The notes beneath the pieces were generated by a model. The model ran no database searches. It had not been told where the DNA came from and saw nothing but the letters and a program-made list of their open reading frames with translations. From the NCBI GenBank assembly GCA_041441465.1, contig JASDSY010000026.1, positions 124,001 through 188,000 of the forward strand: DNA of 64,000 nt, read 5' to 3'. The translations under genes and the position numbers were made by a program. Positions 8,158-16,900 of this stretch are shown here, in pieces (within the stretch, counting starts at the first letter, position 1; the number at the start of each line of letters is the position of its first letter). Source of the stretch: JASDSY01 sp041441465 (GTDB taxonomy: Bacteria > Muiribacteriota > UBA9980).

Positions 8158-9246
8158 TTGACTAAGCTAAAAATATTAGACAAATACATACTGCGTGAAG
8201 TAATAAGTTCCTTTATGTTTGGAGCTTTTACGTTCTTATCGATATTCCTGGTTGATATCTTAATGGAACTTATAGACTATATCATTTCCAAAGGTATTCC
8301 GGTAGAAACGACTGTCAGGCTCTTTCTTTACGCATTGCCCGCTGTCCTTGTCCTTGTAATTCCAATGGCGCTTTTGTTTTCAGTATTACTGGCGTTAAGC
8401 CGGCTGCAATCTGACAATGAAATAATAGCAATGAAGGCCGGCGGAATACATTTTTATAGAATCGTAGTTTCTCTTATATTTGTCGGTTTTTTCCTTACGT
8501 GCGTGACGATTTTTCTAAATGAAATTTTGGTGCCGAATTCTAATTTTTTAAGGCGCGAGCTTTACCGCAAGGTAATATTAAAAAGGCCGTTACCGAAAAT
8601 AGCGGAGAATGTTTTCTTCGAAGGCGGCAAAAATCGAATGTTTTATGTGCGCAAGTATGACAAAACCAGCGACAAGATGATGAATATAACAGTTTTTGAA
8701 CAGACCGAACGCAACAAATATCCTAATATAATCGAAGCGAGTTATGGCAATTGGGAAAATTATAACTGGTGTTTTTATGACGGGGTGATAAGGGAGCATA
8801 ATTCAATAGGCGAGGAAACTCATTTCGGGCGCTACCAGAAAATGATAATGCCGACCGACACATCTTACGACGGCGACAGCGGTTCTTATACGACTCCGCG
8901 CGAGATGAGTTTCGTGCAATTAAAACAAAAAATCAACGAAAATAAAAGTATCGGAATTGACGTCACAAATATGTTAATAGAATTATGGAGCAAAACCGCC
9001 CTGCCTTTTGCTTCGTGCGTTTTCGTCTTAATCGGCGCGCCGCTTGCCATAGCTCCTAAAAGGTCATCTGGCGGCTCGATCGGCATGGGAATTTCAATAA
9101 TAGTAATTTTTATTTACTATATAATAATGTCGGCCGGACGCGCACTCGGCGAAGGCAAAATGCTCGATCCGCTGCTGGCAGCGTGGATGCCGAATATAAT
9201 AATGGGCATTATCGGAGCCTTATTGATTTACATAAAAAGAAAATAA
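8158..9246 (+). CDS. LptF/LptG-family (YjgP/YjgQ) permease
   Basis: 362 residues, TTG start with AAGGT upstream. It begins LKILDKYILREVISSFMFGA and has three N-terminal membrane helices with the family string LFSVLLALSRLQSDNEIIAMKAGG, a large periplasmic domain (about residues 125-260), and three C-terminal helices (ASCVFVLIGAPLAIAP, MGISIIVIFIYYIIMSAGRA, AWMPNIIMGIIGALLIYI). The family works with LptB to extract lipopolysaccharide from the inner membrane and move it to the LptC/A bridge. Only one such gene is in the window, so LptF or LptG cannot be chosen. It is strong evidence for an outer membrane. Confidence 0.9.
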   Translation: MTKLKILDKYILREVISSFMFGAFTFLSIFLVDILMELIDYIISKGIPVETTVRLFLYALPAVLVLVIPMALLFSVLLALSRLQSDNEIIAMKAGGIHFYRIVVSLIFVGFFLTCVTIFLNEILVPNSNFLRRELYRKVILKRPLPKIAENVFFEGGKNRMFYVRKYDKTSDKMMNITVFEQTERNKYPNIIEASYGNWENYNWCFYDGVIREHNSIGEETHFGRYQKMIMPTDTSYDGDSGSYTTPREMSFVQLKQKINENKSIGIDVTNMLIELWSKTALPFASCVFVLIGAPLAIAPKRSSGGSIGMGISIIVIFIYYIIMSAGRALGEGKMLDPLLAAWMPNIIMGIIGALLIYIKRK

Positions 9247-9314
9247 AAAATTAATATACAATATAAAAAATAAAAAAAATTATTTTTTATATTTTTTGGA
9301 GGAAAACAATTCAA

Positions 9315-11066
9315 ATGTCACAGGAGACTAACTTAACCGCAATTAAAGCCGCCATTTATAACGCACTAAAGACAGCTGCGGCATCAGGAAAAATCAAACT
9401 CAATGAAAATATTTCAGGCGTCGACGGTATATGCGACGGTTTTCTGCCGGAAAGCATAGGACTCGAGCCGCCGCGTGAAAAAGCATTCGGAGATTTCGCC
9501 ACGAATATCTCAATGAAATTATGCAAAAATTATTCTTTAAAACCTCTAGAATTAGCTGAAATTATTAAAGATAATATTAAAAGCGGCATATTTTCTAAAA
9601 TAGAAGTCAAAGCGCCGGGCTTTATCAATTTTTATTTATCGGAAGACACAATTTACAAAAACGCCAAAAGTATTATCAGCCTTAACGAAAATTTCGGCAA
9701 AGTGGATATCGGCGGCGGCAAACCCACAAATGTAGAATTCGGCTCGATCAACCCGACAGGCCCGATTTCGGTGAGTCACGGCCGTCAGGTCGTACTGGGC
9801 GACGTTTTTTCTTCATTACTCGAATTTACAAATCACAAGGTCACTCGTGAATATTACTGCAATGATACAGGAAATCAGATAAAAAACCTCGGACGTTCGG
9901 TAGTGAGCCGCTACCGTGAAATTCTCGGCGAACCTGTGACATTTCCAGAGGACGGATATCACGGCGATTATGTCGTCGAAATTGCCCGCGAGGTCCTTGA
10001 AAAATACGGCGAAAAATACCGCCGTGCATCAGACGACGACAGCGAAGCGATAACTGTTTTCGGCGATTACGCACAGAAAAAAATGCTTAAGGAAATACTT
10101 GACGATTGCGCACAATTGCGCATAAAATACGATACCGTTTATTCGGAAAAATCGCTGCACGATGACGGTCTAGTGGAGCAAACTCTAGATTTTTTGAAAA
10201 AAAATGGACTCACTTATGAAAAAGACGGCGCCACATGGTTTTTATCGACAAAATTCGGCGACGACAAAGACAGGGTGCTCGTAAAATCAGATGCCAGCAA
10301 AACTTACGCACTCAATGATATAGCTTATCATAAAGCTAAATATGACCGCGGATTTCAATACCTGATAAATTTTCTTGGCGCCGATCATCACGGTTATACG
10401 CAGAGATTGTATGCTGCAATTATGGCTCTCGGCAAAGACCGTGACTCGATGAGAATACTTTTACACCAGTTCGTCACAATGCTTCGAGACGGGCAGGTTG
10501 TCAGAATGTCTAAACGCGCCGCGAACTTTGTAGTTCTTTCAGAACTTGTGTCAGAAGCGGGTGCCGATGCCACCAGATATTTCTTTTTAATGCGTAAAAT
10601 GGACGCGCACCTCGAGTTCGATATCAACCTCGCAAAATCACAGTCAACGGATAATCCTGTATATTACGTGCAATATTGCCACGCGCGCTGCAACGGCATT
10701 TTAAAGGAAGCACAGAGCCGCGGCTATAACACCGATATCAATCATATCGCAAACTTGCCGGACGAAACCATAAAACTTCTCAGCTCGCCTGAAGAGATGG
10801 ATATATTAAAAAAAGCTTATGAATTGCCTAAAATCATAGAATATGCGGTTAAAAACTACGCCCCGCATCTTTTGTGCCATTACGCCGAAGAACTTGCAAA
10901 ACTATTTCAAAGCTTTTACACCAAAGGAAAAAATGACGCTTCGTTCAGAGTAGTTACAGATAACCGCGAATTAACGGAAGCGAGATTATTTTTAATATGC
11001 GTTGTAATGATAACCATCAGAAATGTCCTTGGCATAATGAAAGTCAACGCGCCTGAAAGAATGTGA
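9315..11066 (+). CDS. argS: Arginyl-tRNA synthetase with altered HIGH motif
   Basis: 583 residues, class I synthetase charging tRNA-Arg. The N-terminal Add1 domain is followed by the catalytic domain with INPTGPISVSHGRQ, where the usual H-x-G-H reads S152-V-S-H155, then TREYYCNDTGNQIKNLGRS, the KMSK loop as RMSKRAANFV, and a C-terminal DALR anticodon-binding domain (HARCNGIL, then the helical tail ending NVLGIMKVNAPERM). Length and all other family strings are intact, so it is probably functional. GGAGG precedes the ATG by 12 nt. It is 7 nt upstream of tmk and likely in one operon with it. Confidence 0.95.
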   Translation: MSQETNLTAIKAAIYNALKTAAASGKIKLNENISGVDGICDGFLPESIGLEPPREKAFGDFATNISMKLCKNYSLKPLELAEIIKDNIKSGIFSKIEVKAPGFINFYLSEDTIYKNAKSIISLNENFGKVDIGGGKPTNVEFGSINPTGPISVSHGRQVVLGDVFSSLLEFTNHKVTREYYCNDTGNQIKNLGRSVVSRYREILGEPVTFPEDGYHGDYVVEIAREVLEKYGEKYRRASDDDSEAITVFGDYAQKKMLKEILDDCAQLRIKYDTVYSEKSLHDDGLVEQTLDFLKKNGLTYEKDGATWFLSTKFGDDKDRVLVKSDASKTYALNDIAYHKAKYDRGFQYLINFLGADHHGYTQRLYAAIMALGKDRDSMRILLHQFVTMLRDGQVVRMSKRAANFVVLSELVSEAGADATRYFFLMRKMDAHLEFDINLAKSQSTDNPVYYVQYCHARCNGILKEAQSRGYNTDINHIANLPDETIKLLSSPEEMDILKKAYELPKIIEYAVKNYAPHLLCHYAEELAKLFQSFYTKGKNDASFRVVTDNRELTEARLFLICVVMITIRNVLGIMKVNAPERM

Positions 11067-11073
11067 GTTATAT

Positions 11074-11736
11074 ATGAGAAAAAATCATAATTATAAAGGC
11101 ATATTCATAACATTCGAAGGGCCGGAAGGCTCCGGAAAATCGACGCAGAGCAATATGCTTTACGAGTATTTAAAAAATCGTAACCACGATGTAATAACCA
11201 CATTCGAGCCTGGCGGCACTCCGATCGCCAACCAGATAAGAAGCGTCATATTATCTCGTGAAAACATAAAAATGACGCCCGAATGCGAGATGTTCCTATA
11301 CGCCGCCAGCCGTTCACAGCATGTACGGGAGATTATAGTCCCTAAAATCGAGAGCGGCGGCATTGTAATATGCGATCGTTTCACCGATTCCTCTATCGCG
11401 TATCAGGGCTTCGGGCGCGAACTCGGATACGACAGAGTAAGCGAAATCCAGAAAATAGCCACCGGGGGAGTTATGCCCGATCTCACGATAATGCTCGATA
11501 TAGAAACTGAAATCGGACTTGAAAGAACGTTTAACAAGAGGAATCCGAATAAAATCGAAAGCTCAGCCGACAGAATCGAACTTGAAAATATTACGTTCCA
11601 TAAAAAAGTAAGGGACGGTTATTTGAAATTAGCCTCGATGTTTCCCGAAAGAATAAAAGTGTTAAACGCCAACGAAGACCCTAAAGCTATATTTGAAAAA
11701 ATAAAAACTTTAATAACGGCCGAACTTGGCATATAA
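11074..11736 (+). CDS. tmk: Thymidylate kinase
   Basis: 220 residues. The P-loop GPEGSGKST is near the N-terminus, followed by TFEPGGTPIANQIR, then ICDRFTDSSIAYQGFGRELG (the DR(Y/F) substrate loop) and LDIETEIGLERT. It converts dTMP to dTDP for DNA synthesis. The gene follows argS with a 7-nt gap and is followed by a YaaR-like gene, an order known from Firmicutes (tmk-yaaQ-yaaR-holB), here without yaaQ. Confidence 0.95.
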   Translation: MRKNHNYKGIFITFEGPEGSGKSTQSNMLYEYLKNRNHDVITTFEPGGTPIANQIRSVILSRENIKMTPECEMFLYAASRSQHVREIIVPKIESGGIVICDRFTDSSIAYQGFGRELGYDRVSEIQKIATGGVMPDLTIMLDIETEIGLERTFNKRNPNKIESSADRIELENITFHKKVRDGYLKLASMFPERIKVLNANEDPKAIFEKIKTLITAELGI

Positions 11737-11763
11737 TCAAGCCATAAAGGCGGTGAATTCAAG

Positions 11764-12285
11764 GTGAAAATAAATAAAAGCGGAAGCGGCGGCTCGTCAA
11801 AATCGGGAGTCAATGTTTTAGTAGGCGGCTCGTCATCAGGCACGAGGGCCGGCGGCACCGAAAATACATCTGAAGTTAACGGAGTATCAGCGGCGGCGCA
11901 CGCATTTGGCCTGGAATTAAATACTGCCGCACGAAATTATGATATCGAAGATATAAAAAAAATGATATTCACTCTTGACCGCGACGCCAGCGAATTTCAA
12001 GCGAAACAATCATTCGCCTCATTCGAACGTTACAAAAAAAAAATACAGACTATACTTAACGAAATCTGTAAAAGATTATATAATATAACTACAAAAAAAG
12101 TCATAATAAAAAGAAAAAATAACAATTCAAAAAAAGATGAACAGATAGAAAACTGTTATACCATAATCCAAAAAGTCGAAGGCGAAATCGCAGAACTTGA
12201 AAAGGCTTTCAATCAGAAAGCAGACATAAATATCATAGCTAAAAATGATGAAATTAAAGGGTTACTCTTAAATATTACCACTTGA
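11764..12285 (+). CDS. YaaR-like (DUF327) protein
   Basis: 173 residues, GTG start with AGGCGGTGA seven nt upstream. The first 40 residues are Gly/Ser-rich and low in complexity. Residues about 45-173 are helical and resemble DUF327/YaaR: FGLELNTAARNYDIEDIKKM, FASFERYKKKIQTILNEICK and a C-terminal coiled segment. The family has no settled function; in Bacillus it lies by tmk and holB. Position right after tmk supports the call, but the sequence match is from memory of the pattern. No holB follows. Confidence 0.6.
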   Translation: MKINKSGSGGSSKSGVNVLVGGSSSGTRAGGTENTSEVNGVSAAAHAFGLELNTAARNYDIEDIKKMIFTLDRDASEFQAKQSFASFERYKKKIQTILNEICKRLYNITTKKVIIKRKNNNSKKDEQIENCYTIIQKVEGEIAELEKAFNQKADINIIAKNDEIKGLLLNITT

Positions 12286-12311
12286 AAACTTATAAATAAA
12301 TAAAATTTAAA

Positions 12312-12337
12312 TTATTCCGCCGGGGCCGGCAGAATAA
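12312..12337. repeat. G+C-rich inverted repeat without T run
   Basis: TTATTCCGCCGG and CCGGCAGAATAA flank GG; the arms pair with a single C/A mismatch. It lies 27 nt after the YaaR-like gene. There is no T run, so it is not a standard terminator; it could act as an RNA-stabilising or protein-binding site. The rest of 12286-12557 shows no gene. Confidence 0.5.
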
Positions 12338-12557
12338 AGACATTGAAAAATCAAGCGCACTAATGTAACTGAGTAAAAACTGCAATCATTTCCGCCTCTG
12401 GTTTTTCACAAAAAACTTTTAATATAAAGAAGTTTAAACAAGCGTTTTTATCTATCGCCCGGTGAATAAAAATAAAAAATATATTACCATATTTTTCAGA
12501 ATCATTTTTGCATTTTTTACTGGCTCAAATGATAGTTTATATTAATGAAGGTGCATT

Positions 12558-13439
12558 ATGGAAAAAAATAAGCCTAAAATAACGCCTGATTTTCAATTCA
12601 TAATTGTCACCGGCCTATCAGGTGCAGGCCGAACAACACTTTCGCGCATTTTTGAAGATATGAGTTTCTTTGTAGTGGATAATATGCCGCCTGAGTTAAT
12701 CCCCAAATTCGGCGAAATCTGTATAAAATCAAGCGGCCGTATTAACAAGGTATTGCTTGTACTCGATATCCGCGGCGGGTTCACAACCGACGAATTATTT
12801 TTAGCGCTCGATGATCTTCGCAAAATGAATATTTCCTATCAGATAATATTCCTTGAGGCTGCCGATGACGCCCTTGTAAAGCGTTTTTCCGAGACGAGAC
12901 GCCGTCATCCGCTTGGCGACAGGCTTATATTAACAGACGCAATAAGCGAGGAACGAGAAATACTCGCGCCGCTTCGTGAAAAAGCATCACTTATAATAGA
13001 CACGACCAAACTTAACATATGGAAGCTGAAAGAGGTAATTTCGGAATTTTTTACCGGCGGCAAACAAAATGCCAAAATCATAATCAACCTTATATCATTC
13101 GGGTTCAAATACGGTCTGCCGTCTGATGCAGATATCGTCTTTGACCTCCGATTTTTGCCGAACCCTTTTTATGTACCTCATTTGAAAGAATTGACAGGCC
13201 GCGACAAAGAAGTTGTAGATTATATAATGCAGGCTGAAATAGCTCAAAAATTCAAGGAAAAACTTTTCGATTTCATTGATTTCCTGCTGCCGCAATATAT
13301 CAAAGAAGGCAAAAGCCGTATTGAAATCGCTTTCGGCTGCACCGGCGGCAAGCACCGTTCCGTGGCATTCAGCGAAATGCTTTATTTATATCTCAAATCC
13401 AAAGATTACAGCGTTATTATAAAACATAGAGAGATATAA
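12558..13439 (+). CDS. rapZ: RapZ/YvcJ-family nucleotide-binding protein
   Basis: 293 residues, the usual length. The N-terminal P-loop is GLSGAGRTT (residues 19-27, Arg in place of Lys as in many family members), followed by FFVVDNMPPELIPKF, then RFSETRRRHPL and a C-terminal domain with FLPNPFYVPHLKELTGRD and AFGCTGGKHRSVAFSE. In E. coli RapZ is an RNase E adapter controlling glmS sRNAs and binding GlcN6P; YvcJ of Bacillus binds nucleotides. Which role applies here is unknown. GAAGGTG precedes the ATG. Hairpins beyond the gene end the transcript. Confidence 0.93.
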   Translation: MEKNKPKITPDFQFIIVTGLSGAGRTTLSRIFEDMSFFVVDNMPPELIPKFGEICIKSSGRINKVLLVLDIRGGFTTDELFLALDDLRKMNISYQIIFLEAADDALVKRFSETRRRHPLGDRLILTDAISEEREILAPLREKASLIIDTTKLNIWKLKEVISEFFTGGKQNAKIIINLISFGFKYGLPSDADIVFDLRFLPNPFYVPHLKELTGRDKEVVDYIMQAEIAQKFKEKLFDFIDFLLPQYIKEGKSRIEIAFGCTGGKHRSVAFSEMLYLYLKSKDYSVIIKHREI

Positions 13440-13681
13440 AAACTTATCAAAATTATTATAACACTTAAAAAAATAACGTAAATTACAGATTTGAAACAGT
13501 ATTTTTTGATTGAGTTTTATATCAAGTTTTTTCAGTTCAAGATTCAAAATATTTATTAAAAACCCTGGTAATTCTAACTTTTATAACTAGAGCTTCTTAA
13601 ATATTCTTTTCTGTTTACTTAAGACCGTTTCATGGCTGCTATTTGCACCCATAATTCAGCATCTTCTAAAATACACTCATA

Positions 13682-13764
13682 AAAATAGAGTTACAGAACA
13701 AAAAAATAGGCCCATCTAAAAATTACATTTAGAGACGGGCCTATTTTTATATAACTCTATTTTA
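13682..13764. terminator. Large bidirectional terminator between convergent genes
   Basis: A nested inverted repeat. The inner arms AAAAATAGGCCC and GGGCCTATTTTT pair, with TCTAAA/TTTAGA near the loop. Outer arms AAAATAGAGTTA and TAACTCTATTTT extend the stem. T and A runs on both sides allow termination in both directions. It serves the converging rapZ and repeat-lipoprotein genes. The remainder of 13440-13942 is A+T-rich, with no gene seen. Confidence 0.75.
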
Positions 13765-13942
13765 TTGCATGGTTGAAAGTTTTTATTTTAAAGCTATTTT
13801 ATTGAAAAATCTAAAACAAATATAACTTGTATTTCAAAATTATTTTTATGTTTTTTTAGTTAAAACCATTAATATCCTTAAATTTTCAATATATTCGCCA
13901 ATATAAAAAAGCCATGCATAAAATTTATAATTTAATTGCCAA

Positions 13943-16900
13943 CTATAAAGCAGGATATGGAGTAATACGCGATTCGTTGCCCGAAGCGTTGTTCCTGAGA
14001 CACCATCCGGCAATTTTACCATTTCCAGAATCTATAGTTACATCAAAACCTGCATCCGTTTTTACATATGTTGAAGATGAAGCAGCATAAGGCCCGATCT
14101 TATTGACCCACTGACTGCCATCATATTGTTTAGCGCTGCCCTTATACCCGGCTATTGTCTTATCACTGTTAAGTTCGAAAATAAGCATAGTCGATTGCGA
14201 ATTTCCAACATCAGTCGAAGCAGTAAACAAACTGCTTGAGTTATTCCAGGCAAGTGAATTAAAATTTGGAGCTGTTTCAACAAATGTCGTTCCAACAAGA
14301 CCGGATTCGTTACTATCATTGTTTATTGCAGTAAATCTCAATGGACCTCCTGCATCGACAGTATTAATAAGATCAGAACCAAAAGCATTTACCGCTATAG
14401 TTTCCGCGGTTGCAATCCTCGTCTTGCCATTCCCTATCATCGCAACTATGCTGTTATTTAGGCTGACAGCCGAGTTAACAGCCCTCAAGCTGTACTTACC
14501 GGTCGGCGCATGAGCTACGCGAAGGTTAGTAAACTGACTATCAATAAGAGGTGCCGGCACCTGTGAACCAGGAGCATACCGTGCCGATTCATTACCGAGT
14601 GTCGGACACGCAAATGTAAAATTAAGGCCGCCGCCGACCGAAGGAGTTCTTAACGAATTCGCACTTACGCTCTCTGACGGTATATAATTACCAAGTAAAA
14701 ACGCTCCAGGCGCTATAGAAGACATCGTTATGGCGCCAAGTTTTTCGGGACCTGCATAAACTTTCATATTGTAAGCGCCGCCGATCGCAAAACTATCGAC
14801 AGTTGAATTATTTCTCAACTGATAATTTAAAACACCGGCAACCGGATCATAATTATAAGCCAATCTTAAATTTTGCAAGCCTGCAGGAGCAGATGACGAC
14901 GGAGCAGGCGGAACAGCGCCATAGAAAGCACCGGCGGCGCCGTTAAACGATACAGCAATAAATACTGATTCATTGCCGTATGTATCGACATAAGTAAATT
15001 TAATAGTGCCGCCAGGAAGGCTTGTATTCATCGAAGTTGCAGAAGCGCTTTCGGTATAGCCCGAAGTTAAAAAACCCAAAGCCGGCAACCCGGTTCCTTT
15101 TTGAATGCGACCGAGCACAAAAGCAGTATCATCAACACCGCCGGTTGTCTGGCTCAGGCTTATTCTTAAATCATAAGGCAGGACCACTGAACTGCTGCAG
15201 TTATATAATTGATAATTATCGCCGTTATAGGCAATTCTTAAATTACTTACGAAATCATTCATCGTTGATGTAGGAACGAAAACCGTATCGACGCCGCTTA
15301 CTGTATGATTAGCGAGCGCTGATTCATTGTGAAATGAGTCAGTCAACGAGTACATTATCTTCTTGCCTTCCATCATTTCAATTGACGCCGGATCAACATC
15401 TAAAACAAAAAGATCATTCTGAAACCCGCCGGCAGGAGCAAGAACCCATCCATAATAAGTGTTCGTTCCATTAACGGCCTGACCGTATATATTTAAAACA
15501 TCATCTGTCGTGCCAAATGCAGCTGAAAATTTCACTTTATTGCGCGCTGTCGAATAAGTTATCTTTGAAACATCTGGCGGAGCTGGAATATTTGATATGC
15601 TTTTCCATTCTGAAATATTTCCGGCACAATCCTTGAATCTGTAATAAATTCCATAGCCGGCCGGAAAACCCGAAGCCTGATTCGCTATAGACATCACTAC
15701 ATAAGGCTGCCAATCTACTATCCATTCAAAATTAGCGGTTAGTTCACTCGCCATAGCCAGAGTCGAATAACTTGGCACTGTCTGACTAACGCACATTTCC
15801 AGATAACCTTTTTCAGGATAACGCAAATTCTCCCTGACTAAAGTTTCAAATGAAAGGTTGCTGAAACAGAGAGTTCTCATCTGGCTTTCTGTAGGTGCCG
15901 CCGGCGGAGTGATATCACGATAAATTGCTAATCCGACATTATTGGTAGGCGAAAGTTCCGATGCAGGCGTACCGGCAGACATTATACCGGTACCGGCGAG
16001 AATTTCAAGTCCTTTACTTGCACCGCCGTATGCGCCCGACTGCAATTCAGTCTCGGAATAGCTGTATCTTGATTGGAATTCCGCCACTTCTATAATCAAA
16101 GTCTTGTTAGTTGAATCATGTATATCGATTGAAACGGTATCCGCTGCATCAAGTGAAGAACCGTTCAATTTTATATTAGTCTTGACAAGATTAGAAAGCG
16201 AAGCAGGATCTACCGATTTATTCAATAAAACCCTTATTTTCCCCCATGCCGTAAAATCGGCCTGAAGCACACCAAAAGCCGTAGTTATAGGCTGAGGCGA
16301 CCCCGCTGCCCACGAAGATATGGTAAGATTGGTTGTATCAGCTCCGCCAAAATCAACCTCGCTCTCGATTTTAGTTGCCAGATTCATCATCTTGTAGCTG
16401 CTTATTCCTGTATTCTGGTCATTAAGAGACCGGTAGAGTATTCTGGTCTTATCCGGCGAAATCATAATATTTTCAATCATATAATGACTGATTAAAGTCT
16501 CGGGATTTTCACCGTTCAATCCAGTGCGAATTATACTAAAAGCCGGCACCTGCGTCGAGCTCGAACTTAAAAGCAGTAACGAGCTGTCAGTGACGACAAA
16601 AGAATGATATACAAGCCCAGTACTATTAATCACGGTAGTCGGGCTTCCGCCTGATACCGGAACCCATTTTACAGCCGAATCCGCTCCTATAACTGAATAG
16701 TAAACCTTGCTGCCATCATTTGAAAAGCCGAGGCCGTATATATAAGTCCCCGAAGCTTCCGTAACAAGAGTATTTACTTCATAATAATTGCTGGTGCTGT
16801 TCCATGTAGCGAGCACCACTTCAGCACCGGCACTCGAAACCCTCGCAAAAGCGAATTTCGAATTATCAGGTGCGAATACAGGTGAAACTAAAGGTTTATC

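Noticed and set aside
12312..12337. Hairpin as terminator after the YaaR-like gene
   Set aside because: There is no T run after the stem; kept only as an inverted repeat.
12600..12640. Arg in place of Lys in the RapZ P-loop as a lost active site
   Set aside because: GAGR(S/T) is common in the RapZ/YvcJ family, so it is not an anomaly.
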